This document shows positions 7,643-16,944 of a stretch of DNA of 64,000 nucleotides, piece after piece (position 1 is the stretch's first letter; each line of letters begins with the position of its first letter). Source of the stretch: Treponema sp. OMZ 838 (lineage in GTDB: Bacteria > Spirochaetota > Spirochaetia > Treponematales > Treponemataceae); assembly GCF_000775995.1 (NCBI RefSeq), contig NZ_CP009227.1, positions 372,001 through 436,000 of the forward strand, in the 5' to 3' direction. Below the pieces are notes generated by a model, which saw only the letters and a list, made by a program, of their open reading frames with translations, was not told the DNA's origin and searched no databases. The translations under genes were made by a program, and so were the position numbers.

Positions 7643-8983
7643 TTAAATCGTGCCCGCGATGGCGGTGCCGAACGTAATTGCATTGTCGAGGGATACCACA
7701 TCGAAATAAAGGCCTCGCTCTTGCGTCAGCACCCGATAGAGGTGCGCAATAACGGCATCATGCAAGCGGTACGTTTTTAAAAACGTTGTACCCTCTGAAA
7801 GGATACAAACCGGCAGCGCAGGATTTTTTCCCTTGCCTGTTTTAATAACAGCCGCGGCAATATTCCCCGCAGCAAGCCGTGCCGTGCGCATAATTAACAC
7901 ATCCAATATCCGGCAGAGAACCTCGCGGTCTTCTTCCGTGCCGCCTGCTAACAGCTGTCCGAGCGGGGTTTGATCGGAATACGGTGCTTGCAAAAAGCGG
8001 TTTACATCGATAAGCGGAAGGTCGGTAATGGTAGCAAAAGCCTTTTTAACGCCGGCGGAAAAAAGATTGTCCGCAGCGGCTGCCCGTATCATCACCGAAG
8101 CAACCGATCCGAGGTAGGCGCCGGAGCACATTTTTTCAAACCAAAACATCTGCGGCTGGTCGGTCTTTTTTGCAAATGCTTCATCAAAATCGCTGCGCGG
8201 CTGTTTGTTCGACTTCCCCGACTCGCAGACGACAATCTGTGCGGGCAAGGCGACCGTACCGGCGCTGTTCGACGCAATTTTCGGAATATTCTGATATTCG
8301 ATATACGCAGCGTTCATTCCGGTTCCGAGGATAAAGCCCACATACGAATCGTATTTTTTCCCGCCGACAGCAGTCGATGCCCCTGCGAGAAGCGCCGCAA
8401 CCGTATCGTTTAATAGTACAATGCGTTTCAGCTTATTCCAGCCCCGCTGCATCAGCGCCGCCTCCAGATTTTGACCGACCAATGAGCCGATCACTTCGGG
8501 CGCTTTGATTTCCTTAGAGAATTGCAGCACTTCGCCGTCGCCTGCCGGAGTAATTTTCATCGCATACGAAAAGCAAAACGCGATAGAATCCGCAGCGTTT
8601 TTCAAATGGTCTAAATAGGAGGCGATGGTAGCAAAAAATTCCGCTTTAGAGTATTCCCTATCGGTTGCCGGCATCGGCTTCCGCTCAAGCTGACTGATGG
8701 ACGGGATGCTGTTTTCGTCAAAGGTAACCAAGCATGACCGGAAATTGGTTCCGCCCGCATCGATAACGATAACCGAAGTATTCTTGGGCGGCTGCTGAGG
8801 CGGCATAAACCACGTCGGAATCATATCCAGCGCCGGCCCCGTACCAATGGGAATGCTCGGATCCCGTTTCAGCCCTTCTTCTATATCATACAGCAGCGTA
8901 TCGATAACCGTATTGACCGTGGGGCCTTCCGCATCAAAATTATGCCGTCCAAAAAACGCAGCGACCGAATGCCGAATGTCCAT
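7643..8983 (-). CDS. Hexokinase (eukaryotic-type family)
   Basis: ATP-dependent phosphorylation of glucose or other hexoses at C6, cytoplasmic. Motifs include DAGGTNFRSCLVTF (phosphate 1), LLNDTVAALLAG (connect/phosphate 2) and GFILGTGMNAAYIE. This two-domain hexokinase_1/2 type is rare in bacteria but known from treponemes. I place the start at 8983 (MDIRHS), 7 bases after GGGAGG, rather than at the longer in-frame ATG at 9007. This gives 446 aa. It stands alone, flanked by hairpin elements. Confidence 0.9.
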   Translation of the reverse strand: MDIRHSVAAFFGRHNFDAEGPTVNTVIDTLLYDIEEGLKRDPSIPIGTGPALDMIPTWFMPPQQPPKNTSVIVIDAGGTNFRSCLVTFDENSIPSISQLERKPMPATDREYSKAEFFATIASYLDHLKNAADSIAFCFSYAMKITPAGDGEVLQFSKEIKAPEVIGSLVGQNLEAALMQRGWNKLKRIVLLNDTVAALLAGASTAVGGKKYDSYVGFILGTGMNAAYIEYQNIPKIASNSAGTVALPAQIVVCESGKSNKQPRSDFDEAFAKKTDQPQMFWFEKMCSGAYLGSVASVMIRAAAADNLFSAGVKKAFATITDLPLIDVNRFLQAPYSDQTPLGQLLAGGTEEDREVLCRILDVLIMRTARLAAGNIAAAVIKTGKGKNPALPVCILSEGTTFLKTYRLHDAVIAHLYRVLTQERGLYFDVVSLDNAITFGTAIAGTI

Positions 8984-9007
8984 TGTAATGCCTCCCGATA
9001 AATTCAT

Positions 9008-9183
9008 GGGGATGTCTCAAAAGTTGGTTACTTTTTCGACATCCCCGCGAGTTTAAAACTAAGTCTTTATAAAGTAATGACTTAGTTTTAAACATCGCAT
9101 CTAAATCTAAGGAAACTGTCCAAAAACTGAAGTTTTTGGACAGCTCAAAGCATCTCTAAAAACTAACCGAGTTTTTAGAGATG
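9008..9183. repeat. Four-hairpin intergenic element
   Basis: Four hairpins in series: 9008-9016 with 9038-9046 (9 bp), 9051-9065 with 9079-9093 (15 bp, perfect), 9116-9128 with 9131-9143 (13 bp, perfect) and 9151-9164 with 9170-9183 (14 bp, perfect, loop AACCG). The order and linkers (GCGA before and ATCGCAT after the second hairpin) match the element at 114-232, but the arms differ. The last hairpin belongs to the CTCTAAAAACT / AGTTTTTAGAG set also seen at 15385, 32026 and 58502. It follows asnA directly and is likely its terminator. Confidence 0.8.
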
Positions 9184-9189
9184 CCCATT

Positions 9190-10227
9190 CTATAATAGTA
9201 GAATGCTCCGTCCCGCACACTGCGCCCGCATATCGTCGGGCCATACCGAAACCTGCGTTTCACCGATATGGGCTTTCCGCAAGAAGAACATACAGAGCCG
9301 CGACTGCCCGATTCCTCCGCCGATGGTTTGGGGCAGTTCTCCGTTCAGCAGTTTGGTATGAAAAAACAGCGATGCCCGTTCCATGCAGTTGCGGGCGGCA
9401 AGCTGTTCCCTCATCGTTTGAGGACTTACCCTGATCCCCATCGAAGAGAGTTCAAGCACATCCTCCAATACGGGATTCCACACCAACAAGTCTCCGTTTA
9501 ATCCGTGCCGTCCGCTGCCGGTTTCGGTAATCCAGTCGTCATAGTCGGGCGCCCTACCGTCATGCGGTTCTCCGTTTTTGAGCGGAGCGCCGATACCGAT
9601 TAAAAAGACAGCACCGTACTGTCGGGCGCATTTCCGCTCCCGCTCCTTTCCGGAAAGATTGGGATACTGCGCATAGAGATCTTCCGCATGGATAAAGGTG
9701 ATATGTTTCGGCAGAATCGGCTCGATCGCCGAATAGTTATCATAGATAAAAAACTCGGTACACTTTAAGCAATCGTATATCTTTTCTACCGTTGCCTTCA
9801 GAAAATCGAGCGTTCGGTCGGACTCCTCCATCGCGAGCTCCCAATCCCACTGATCGACATAGAGCGAATGGATATTATCAAGTTCCTCATCAGCTCGGAT
9901 CGCATTCATATCGGTATAAATACCGAAGCCGGACTGTAATCCCATTTCCGCTATTTTAACACGCTTCCACTTTGCAAGCGAGTGTACAATCTCAAGTTCC
10001 TGCTCATTCATATCCTTTACCGGAAAATGTACTGCCCGTTCCGTACCGTTCAAATCATCGTTCAAGCCCTTTCCTCTGGGCACAAAGAGCGGCGCCGTAA
10101 CGCGGGTTAAGTTCAAACGGGTCGATAAAGTGAGCTGAAAAAAGTTTTTGATACGGACGATAGCCTGTTCCGTTTCTTTACCGGTTAAAACCGGCCGGTA
10201 GTGTTCGGGGATATAAAGATGCGGCAT
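9190..10227 (-). CDS. asnA: Aspartate-ammonia ligase (asparagine synthetase A)
   Basis: Makes asparagine from aspartate, ammonia and ATP. The enzyme is related to class II aminoacyl-tRNA synthetases. The 345-aa protein is near the usual 330 and collinear with AsnA throughout, with RVTAPLFV near the N terminus, the segment SLYVDQWDWE, and the C-terminal GGGIGQSRLCMFFL typical of the family. The ATG at 10227 is preceded by AAGGAAAG. It is monocistronic between a hairpin element and a glycosyltransferase gene on the same strand. Confidence 0.95.
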   Translation of the reverse strand: MPHLYIPEHYRPVLTGKETEQAIVRIKNFFQLTLSTRLNLTRVTAPLFVPRGKGLNDDLNGTERAVHFPVKDMNEQELEIVHSLAKWKRVKIAEMGLQSGFGIYTDMNAIRADEELDNIHSLYVDQWDWELAMEESDRTLDFLKATVEKIYDCLKCTEFFIYDNYSAIEPILPKHITFIHAEDLYAQYPNLSGKERERKCARQYGAVFLIGIGAPLKNGEPHDGRAPDYDDWITETGSGRHGLNGDLLVWNPVLEDVLELSSMGIRVSPQTMREQLAARNCMERASLFFHTKLLNGELPQTIGGGIGQSRLCMFFLRKAHIGETQVSVWPDDMRAQCAGRSILLL

Positions 10228-10371
10228 AAGCTCTGACTTTCCTTAATGATTTTTACGGAGAATGCGTCAATTTATCCTTTTTCCGGGGAAAAAACAAGGG
10301 TACATCCGTATCAAAGAAATATGCCGGACTGATAGATCGGCATCCGGCGTCAAGAGCGCATAGATCCGCGC

Positions 10372-11400
10372 CTATGCAAGCCCCCACCACTCATCCAGCA
10401 TAGCCCGTGCCTCTCTTTGTAATGAAGGAACCACACAGGCTTCCAGCTGCTTGAGGTTATCGGCATAGTGAGCGCGGCCTGAATCCTGTACAGACTTGAG
10501 GATATCGCCGTCAATAGCGGGATGTTCATCCAAATAAGAAAGGATAATGGTAAAAACCGAAGCAACGGAGCATACCTTTTGCCATTCGGAAAGGTCGGCG
10601 ATTGTACGGCGGGAAGTAACGCCGGTGTTGATACGGTAGTGATACACAACATCCCGTATGCCGACATATGTATGCACTTTTTCGGTATACCCGTCCTCTA
10701 ATGCGCCTACAGATTTCGATGCAGTCAAGGCAATAAAAAAATAGAGCAGCATATCTTCCGCCATTGTACAATAGGTAAACGGAATTTCGCCGTACGCTTT
10801 TTGAACAAGGTCTGTTTTAAAAAGCTTGCCCCATACGAAACTGCTGTATGAGTGTTCAACGATATATGTGCGGAGGATTTCATCGCCGGTTAAAACACCA
10901 TCGTACACATTCTGCGCCCTTTGAGCAAAGGCTGCAACACGCGTGTCCGGTTCTCCTTCCATACCGCACACCGCAGCCTTGCCGTGTACAATATCGGCAC
11001 CCGACGTAGCGGCTACATCGTACAATAGACGGAGAGCATTAGGCGGCAGCTCATCGTCCGGGTCGGCAAAGGCGAGGTATTCGCCCGATGCCGCAGTAAC
11101 CGCTGTCCGGCGCGCTTCGAGCGTACCGAGGTTTTTACTATGTTCCAAAAACACGAGCGGCAACCCCTGCGCTTTAAACCGCTTTGTATATGTTTTAATA
11201 ATACCCCGCAGTTCTTTTGCACCGGGACTGCCGTCGTTTACAACGATGGTTTCAAAAAGCGGCGCTGCATCCTGCCGTAACACGCTTTCAAAAAACCGTC
11301 CGATCAGCCCCTCCGTCCCGTACACGGGAACGCAGAGGCTAACGAGCGGCTTCTGCCGAGCCGCTCGCCCAAAGCGTGCGGCTCGAGAAATAAAACTCAT
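10372..11400 (-). CDS. Family 2 glycosyltransferase
   Basis: A GT-A fold glycosyltransferase that probably adds a sugar to a surface glycan or glycolipid. The N terminus PLVSLCVPVYGTEG, NDGSPGAKELRG, and FADPDDE (DXD-type metal/nucleotide-sugar site) near residue 110 are visible, then AEDMLLYFF. No membrane helices are evident, so it is likely cytosolic or peripheral. I choose the ATG at 11400, 8 bases after the stop of the lipoprotein gene. A GTG at 11418 would overlap that gene by 10 bp. The two genes are probably translationally coupled. Confidence 0.85.
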   Translation of the reverse strand: MSFISRAARFGRAARQKPLVSLCVPVYGTEGLIGRFFESVLRQDAAPLFETIVVNDGSPGAKELRGIIKTYTKRFKAQGLPLVFLEHSKNLGTLEARRTAVTAASGEYLAFADPDDELPPNALRLLYDVAATSGADIVHGKAAVCGMEGEPDTRVAAFAQRAQNVYDGVLTGDEILRTYIVEHSYSSFVWGKLFKTDLVQKAYGEIPFTYCTMAEDMLLYFFIALTASKSVGALEDGYTEKVHTYVGIRDVVYHYRINTGVTSRRTIADLSEWQKVCSVASVFTIILSYLDEHPAIDGDILKSVQDSGRAHYADNLKQLEACVVPSLQREARAMLDEWWGLA

Positions 11401-11408
11401 CCGACAGT

Positions 11409-13916
11409 TTAGTCCCACTCAAAGCCTGATTCTTGTAACGTCTTAGAAAAGCTTCCGCCCGAATTCTGTTCGTCTTGTAAACGGCCTTTCAAATCGTACT
11501 CCAATACCTTATCGGCATTTTTACAGTAAGGCCGATCAGGGTAACTAGCCAGTCCTTCTTTACCCCATGCACCGTCCGAGGCGATGATGAGCCTAATCCG
11601 CTCGGCTTCGTCGTATTTTACGGCAATAAAGCGATAAAAGCCGTAACCGACTTCATTCCCTGCCGTACCTACAGGATCCTTTTTAGCCAATTCGACGGCA
11701 CTGCCGGAGAATCCATCCTTCGTGCTGCCGATTTTATACAGCTTGCCGCTGTTTTTAAAGGTATCGGCTTGGTAATCGAAACTAATTTCTTTCATACCGT
11801 TCTCTTCTTTTGAAGTGATGGCATACAACACACCGTCGAGAACCTGTAAGTCGTTAACAAAGGCTATCGTGTTCGTATAGGGGTCGAACGGAGGCGAAGT
11901 CGGTTCCGTAGGAGTTTCTTGAAATGATCCGACATCTATTGTTCCTTTATCGGCTCCGTCCTGCTTGTCATATTTCTTTACCGATAATGTATAACCGGCA
12001 GGAGATGTGCTCCTTGTCCTTGTGCCGACAAACAGCCCGTCCTTGTTTGCTGCAAGCGCGGTAACGGGAGCGGTATCCACATCAAACGTTACATCATATG
12101 GTAACCCATCAGGTTTATTGGCAACTGACGCACTACTGAACGGAGTGCCTAAAGGCCAGCTATATTTTACTATGTGTCCACCGGGACCATCCTCATATGT
12201 ATAATACAAATAATTTTGTCCGTCGGAAATATCTACGGCAATTGCAGAAACATCATGGGGTGTTAGAAAAGCATCCACACCCTGCGTATCATACGAGCCG
12301 TCTTCTTTCAGCGCAAACCGTCTAACGTTGCAACCAGAACTATCTTTCCACAAAATATACAGATTGCCGTCTTGGTCGTAACAGAAAACATCGGTAGGCT
12401 GCACGGAGTCTTCAAAAAGCTTATTCGTAGCGGAAAATGCTTCCGTTCCGTCTGTGCTTATCCAATAGTTCATGGGGGAAAGAACCATGGCAGGGCTTTG
12501 CTTTTCCCACAGCAGTATCTTTGTATTGGGCTTTTTATAGACGGCGTGCTCTGTAAACCATGTTGCACCAGAGTCACGGAAAGACAGACTACCGTTTCTG
12601 CGGTTGAATGCGGCGATGCGATCTTGATTGCCGTTTACACGGAGATTTTCATTGAGATACTCGATATTTACACCGTCATCCGCTATGTAGATATTGTCTT
12701 CGTCATAGCCGATAAAACCGACGGGGTTAGAGAAAGAGGCTGACTCGAAGGGAAGGGAGAGATCAGTACTACCGGCTTTGGAATGAAGTCCTTCCGTATT
12801 TTTCTTGGTAAGCGTACTGCCGGAATATTCATAGCGAACGAGCTGCCCAAGCGCATACTTTTTTCCTGCTTCCTCTTTCTGCTGGGTAAGCAGACAGTAC
12901 ACGTCGTCATCCTCGGCAAAAAGACCGGTACAATCGGGAAGATCATTTCCAAAGGCGGAAGCTGATCGAAGTTGATTCAAGTTCTGACTCGCTAGTGTCG
13001 TCGATTTAAATTTTAAAGTCTTATTGCCCGGAGTGGGAAGATCTTCAAATCCAAACTCACAGGCAGACAAAGTCTGACCATACACAGCAAACAGTACATC
13101 ATCATCTACCGCAACGGCACTAGCACTTGATGCCGGTGCACTCGGGAATGCAGCACTGCTAAAAGATTCAAACGAATGATCTTCTTTCTCCTTGAAGCAA
13201 TAGACGGTATCCTCCTTAAGCAAAAAGATATAGTTATCGTCCTGATCAATCACTATATTATCAATACTACCGATAACAACGCCGGACGGCAGTACAGCAG
13301 CAAGAGCAGCTTCAAATTCGGTATCCTCATTTCCCTCCACATTAAAGCGTTTAAGATGAGTAGATGAAGTATCTTCATACAGCACATATATTCTGCCGAT
13401 TTTATCCCGTGCCGTTACCGGTTTTTTGCCGATAAGAATTCCATCGAGCAGTTTTCTACCGTTTTGCGTGCTCAAGGATACGATATTACTCCCCGAAGGG
13501 TCTTTTCCTGTAATATAAAACAGCAGATTGGCGGCAACTTTCAGCGTTTTAGATAGCTTTACGGCAATGAAATTATCCCCTGCCATAACAGTGTGCTTCT
13601 CGGAACCGTGCCACGCTCCTGCCGCTGTTGTAACAACCGCTTTTACGGTAATTTTTGTACCGATAGCAAGCGTAACCGTAACCGATGTTGTTTTCCGTGC
13701 TAATTCAGTTCCCTCTTCATCCGTAATGGTGATAACGGTATTATTCTCATTAAGCGCAGGGAGGCCTTTTCCATCAACTGAACGGGCAGTTCCGCCTCCA
13801 ATAACAACCCGTACCGTGCCGGTGTCTCCGCCGGTAAGCATACCATTACATGCCGTAAACGCAAGGCACAGCATTGCCAAAAGAATACTGACAGAGTTCA
13901 CATACTGCTTTTTCAT
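11409..13916 (-). CDS. Large treponemal lipoprotein, probably beta-propeller-like
   Basis: An 835-aa protein with a signal peptide ending in the lipobox LAFTAC (lipidated Cys at about 23), so anchored in a membrane and possibly surface exposed. Two internal segments resemble each other (GRIYVLYEDTSSTHLKRF and GNLYILWKDSSGCNVRRF, each followed by a variable region and a DxxDxxNYxFLL- or YLYYTYED-like strand). This suggests repeated beta-sheet blades, which is inference. An N-terminal part (TVRVVIGGGTARSV) resembles the start of other treponemal lipoproteins. A strong GAGGAGG precedes the ATG. Function unknown. The next gene is a glycosyltransferase. Confidence 0.8.
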   Translation of the reverse strand: MKKQYVNSVSILLAMLCLAFTACNGMLTGGDTGTVRVVIGGGTARSVDGKGLPALNENNTVITITDEEGTELARKTTSVTVTLAIGTKITVKAVVTTAAGAWHGSEKHTVMAGDNFIAVKLSKTLKVAANLLFYITGKDPSGSNIVSLSTQNGRKLLDGILIGKKPVTARDKIGRIYVLYEDTSSTHLKRFNVEGNEDTEFEAALAAVLPSGVVIGSIDNIVIDQDDNYIFLLKEDTVYCFKEKEDHSFESFSSAAFPSAPASSASAVAVDDDVLFAVYGQTLSACEFGFEDLPTPGNKTLKFKSTTLASQNLNQLRSASAFGNDLPDCTGLFAEDDDVYCLLTQQKEEAGKKYALGQLVRYEYSGSTLTKKNTEGLHSKAGSTDLSLPFESASFSNPVGFIGYDEDNIYIADDGVNIEYLNENLRVNGNQDRIAAFNRRNGSLSFRDSGATWFTEHAVYKKPNTKILLWEKQSPAMVLSPMNYWISTDGTEAFSATNKLFEDSVQPTDVFCYDQDGNLYILWKDSSGCNVRRFALKEDGSYDTQGVDAFLTPHDVSAIAVDISDGQNYLYYTYEDGPGGHIVKYSWPLGTPFSSASVANKPDGLPYDVTFDVDTAPVTALAANKDGLFVGTRTRSTSPAGYTLSVKKYDKQDGADKGTIDVGSFQETPTEPTSPPFDPYTNTIAFVNDLQVLDGVLYAITSKEENGMKEISFDYQADTFKNSGKLYKIGSTKDGFSGSAVELAKKDPVGTAGNEVGYGFYRFIAVKYDEAERIRLIIASDGAWGKEGLASYPDRPYCKNADKVLEYDLKGRLQDEQNSGGSFSKTLQESGFEWD

Positions 13917-14089
13917 ATTCTACCTCCTCGTATATCCCCTTTTGTCTTTATCATAGAATTAAACATGCTATCTTTTTAGGTAACCACACTTTACCTTTTT
14001 TCGCAAGTTTATTATATACTGTCTTTAAAAAAAATACAAATAGAAATGCTTACCAGGGCAACCGCATTATAAAATATTTTCAGAGGTTA

Positions 14090-14429
14090 CCTTCCTTCTG
14101 TGCGAAATTTTACTTAAAATTTTGCACATTTTTCCAGCAGACGGGTAAACGCATCAGGTGAGTAGGTAAAAACCATGGAAAAATTGAAACTGTGGAGACC
14201 ATTTGAACCGCAGACAGAACTGCCACGGATGCCAATTCCTTGGCGTTGCTCTGCTCGAATAGGCTCAATTTTTCCGCGGGGGCATTAAAAAAACGACCTG
14301 ATGCGTTTACCCTGAAATGCTTGCTGTTATTGCATTCTTTGCAGTCTTTGTGCAATTCTTTTTTTCGCTGTTCTTCATAAAAAATAAAAAAAGAAGTGCT
14401 TTTTCCAGCCATTTTCCTCCAAAAGTCGC
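14090..14429. repeat. Nested inverted-repeat element, copy 1
   Basis: Bounded by GGGTAAACGCATCAGGT (14143-14159) and its exact complement ACCTGATGCGTTTACCC (14296-14312). Inside are a GAAAAATTGA / TCAATTTTTC stem and a degenerate copy of the GACCATTTGAACC hairpin. To the left is GTGCGAAATTTTA / TAAAATTTTGCAC (14100-14127). On the right the island ends in the 30 nt shared with 1-30. Bases 13917-14089 hold the leader of the lipoprotein gene. Relatives are at 18890-19160, 39046-39207 and 53951-54310. Confidence 0.8.
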
Positions 14430-14451
14430 ATAAGGACTGTAGGAGGTGTGA

Positions 14452-15246
14452 ATGACTAGAAAACCCTTTGAAGAACTAACTATTTCCGATGACTTTATGT
14501 TCTGTAAAGTCATGGAACACGAATCGCTGTGCCGGCCGTTTCTTGAAATGCTCTTTAGTGCACAGATCGATAAAATCACGTATCTTTCGTCTCAGAATAC
14601 GGTTACGACTAATTTGGGCGCAAAAACCGTCCGCCTTGATGTACTGGTAAAAGATGAAGACGGTGCATCCTACGACATTGAAATGCAAGTAGGAAACGAG
14701 TATAACATCCCCAAACGGATGCGGTATTATCAGGCAGTACTTGATGTCGCATTCTTGGATAAAGGTTATTATTATAAGGCATTAAATAACAGCATTATCA
14801 TTTTTGTCTGTCTCTTTGATCCTATAGGTAATGATAGAGCAGTTTACACGTTTGAAAATATCTGTATCGAAGATAAAAACATCCCCTTACAGGATGGAAC
14901 AAAAAAGATTATACTGAATGCGAAGGCATTTAAAAGAACAGATAATCAAGAGTTACAAGGTTTTTTACAGTATGTGAAAACAGGCAAAGCAACAACCGAT
15001 TACACGAGGAGGATAGAGCAGATGATACAGACGGTAAAAAGAAATGAATTAGCACGGAAAGAATACCACATATTACCGGCAGCCCTGATGGATGCGATGG
15101 ATGAAGGCAAATCGCTTGGTCTTGCTGAAGGTTCCCACCAAAAAGCGCTTGAAACGGCACGACTGATGAAGCAAGCCAATTGCGAAATACCGTTTATCGA
15201 AAAAATGACAGGATTGAGCAAAGAAGAAGTGGAAGCGATTAACTAA
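14452..15246 (+). CDS. Rpn family PD-(D/E)XK nuclease / putative transposase
   Basis: A 264-aa member of the recombination-promoting nuclease family (PDDEXK_2), common in Treponema in many divergent copies. The N terminus has the family motif ISDDFMFCKVM. The catalytic pattern is D63 (RLDVLVKDE), E77 and Q79 (IEMQVGNE), with no Lys at the usual place. The C-terminal part has KSLGLAEGSHQKALETARLM followed by a short helical tail that varies among paralogues. Ribosome binding site AGGAGG lies at 14441-14446. It sits beside the nested inverted repeat element. Whether nuclease and repeat act together is unknown. Confidence 0.88.
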   Translation: MTRKPFEELTISDDFMFCKVMEHESLCRPFLEMLFSAQIDKITYLSSQNTVTTNLGAKTVRLDVLVKDEDGASYDIEMQVGNEYNIPKRMRYYQAVLDVAFLDKGYYYKALNNSIIIFVCLFDPIGNDRAVYTFENICIEDKNIPLQDGTKKIILNAKAFKRTDNQELQGFLQYVKTGKATTDYTRRIEQMIQTVKRNELARKEYHILPAALMDAMDEGKSLGLAEGSHQKALETARLMKQANCEIPFIEKMTGLSKEEVEAIN

Positions 15247-15325
15247 TTAAATATTTTTCATTAAGAATTTTTAATTAGAGAGACCACGGGAAGTGCCGCG
15301 TTGATTCTACGGCCGCAATAAAACA

Positions 15326-15372
15326 AAAACGCCATACAAACCGCTGAAAACAACGAGAGTATGGCGTTTTTT
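15326..15372 (+). terminator. Rho-independent terminator after the Rpn gene
   Basis: AAAACGCCATAC (15326-15337) pairs with GTATGGCGTTTT (15359-15370) and is followed by further T. Its symmetry allows it to serve yebC from the other side as well. Confidence 0.75.
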
Positions 15373-15384
15373 TATAGAGGAAGC

Positions 15385-15408
15385 CTCTAAAAACCTCAGT
15401 TTTTAGAG
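15385..15408. terminator. CTCTAAAAAC hairpin between convergent genes
   Basis: CTCTAAAAAC (15385-15394) and GTTTTTAGAG (15399-15408) form a perfect 10-bp stem with a CTCA loop. It is a member of the dispersed set at 9151, 32026, 40689 and 58502. It lies between the Rpn gene and yebC and probably terminates both. Confidence 0.6.
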
Positions 15409-15460
15409 ATTTTCCTTAGATTAGATTATTTTTGCGATATTAAAATTACAAAATGTACCG

Positions 15461-16204
15461 CTATTCCTCCGGCTCAAAATCATCGGGAATATCGAGGTTT
15501 GTGTATACGTTCTGAACATCGTCATCTTCTTCAAGACGTTCAACCATTTTTAACACTTTACGGATTGTTTCTGCCTCCAAACTCATATATGTTGCGGGAA
15601 CCATGGAAACTTCTGCAGAAACGGATTCAAATCCTTTTTCCTGTAAGGCTTCAAGCACGGAAGCAAAGTCGTTGGGATCTGTTGTTACCGTAATAATACC
15701 GCCGTCAGCCTGAATATCTTCCGCTCCGGCTTCCAATGCCTCTTCCATCAGTTTTTCTTCACTGACGACTTCGGCATCATACTCTATAACGCCCTTGCGG
15801 TTAAACATATAAGCTACCGAACCGGTGGCACCGAGGTTACCTCCGTTTTTGGAAAAAAGGTTACGCACATTGGCTGCAGCCCGGTTTTTATTGTCGGTCA
15901 GTACTTCCACCAATACCGCAACGCCGCCCGGCGCATAACCTTCGTACAACAGCTCTTCATAGCTTGCACCGCCCAATTCGCCGGTACCTTTCTTTATAGC
16001 CCGTTCAATATTATCTTTCGGCATATTAGCCGCGCGTGCTTTTAATATTGCAGTTCTTAATCGGGGGTTACCATTCGGATCCCCGCCACCCATACGTGCA
16101 GCTATAGAAATTTCTTTAATAAACTTTGTAAACATCTGACCGCGTTTTGCGTCAGCGGCCCCTTTTGCGTGTTTAATCGTCGCCCATTTACTGTGTCCAG
16201 ACAT
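15461..16204 (-). CDS. YebC/PmpR family protein
   Basis: A 247-aa member of the YebC/TACO1 family. The N-terminal signature [20 protein letters not shown] is complete, as are [24 protein letters not shown] and [11 protein letters not shown]. Family members have been described as DNA-binding regulators (PmpR) and, more recently, as ribosome-associated factors that ease translation of proline stretches. The length is typical. It is monocistronic, preceded by AGGAG. Confidence 0.95.
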   Translation of the reverse strand: MSGHSKWATIKHAKGAADAKRGQMFTKFIKEISIAARMGGGDPNGNPRLRTAILKARAANMPKDNIERAIKKGTGELGGASYEELLYEGYAPGGVAVLVEVLTDNKNRAAANVRNLFSKNGGNLGATGSVAYMFNRKGVIEYDAEVVSEEKLMEEALEAGAEDIQADGGIITVTTDPNDFASVLEALQEKGFESVSAEVSMVPATYMSLEAETIRKVLKMVERLEEDDDVQNVYTNLDIPDDFEPEE

Positions 16205-16296
16205 TATATACTCCTTCCGTCTTAATTAAAAGGTAAAAAACAAAATATGCGCAAAAGGTATATCATATAAACACAGCTCTGTCAATTATATGTCTT

Positions 16297-16935
16297 TTGC
16301 AAATATGCGGGGCATCTACTGCGTCACACGGCAAAAAAGTGTCCTCAACGTATCAAAGATACGCCTGCGGTACTTTTTTGCCTAACTCCTTGTATCTGCA
16401 CCGCCTATTTTCAAAAGCGTTGGAGATACGGCGCATCTGCGTTGTCACATCGTCAAAACTATACGTCCGTGTACAGTTTTGACTGCGAGTTTCACGCTCA
16501 CACGAAACATCGCTTCTGGTTGAACCAGTGGCATCCGTGCCACTTCTGAAAATGCTCAACGTACAAAAAGTACGTCTCCGCTTTATTTTTGCTCGCACCT
16601 TGAAATTTCAGAACGGACACGGATATTCGTGGTTCCATGCAACGCCGAATTTGCCGTGCAAACTCGGCGTTGAACAGTGTACACGGAAGTACACTGTTCA
16701 ACAGGCTATTTTCAAAGGCTAACGGAAAAGTTAATTTCAAAAGCGTTGGAGATACGGCGCATCTGCGTTGTCACATCGTCAAAACTATACGTCCGTGTAT
16801 AGTTTTGACTGCGAGTTTCACGCTCACGCGAAACATCGCTTCCGGTTAATACGAGCGGCATCCGTGGCGGTACTGAACAAAAACTCATCATTAAACAATG
16901 CACACGGATGTCCATTTGCTGACGAGGTATCTACG
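16297..16935. repeat. Large hairpin island with an internal 113-bp direct repeat
   Basis: The 740-bp gap between yebC and ligA has no gene. A 113-bp unit at 16409-16521 recurs at 16735-16847 with three substitutions. Hairpins include AAAAAAGT / ACTTTTTT around CGTATC / GATACG (about 16334-16380), 16455-16464 with 16471-16480 (apex GTCCGT), 16527-16532 with 16539-16544 (apex ATCCGT), 16640-16648 with 16664-16672, and 16672-16682 with 16689-16699 (11 bp, perfect, apex ACGGAA). Linkers CTCAACGTA and AACAGGCTATTTTCAAAGGCT match the island at 4079-4420. Confidence 0.8.
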
Positions 16936-16944
16936 AGACCGGCA

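Noticed and set aside
9008-9046. Longer hexokinase start at 9007
   Set aside because: GGGAGG is ideally placed for 8983 and the longer start lies at the edge of a hairpin element.
14110-14579. Minus-strand ORFs of 90-100 codons before the Rpn gene
   Set aside because: They lie within the nested repeat and the antisense of the Rpn gene, have no family resemblance and no ribosome binding site; palindromes here create open frames by chance.
16297-16935. Several short ORFs (60-80 codons) in the yebC-ligA gap
   Set aside because: They follow the hairpin repeats, occur on both strands, and the duplicated unit gives duplicated nonsense peptides.
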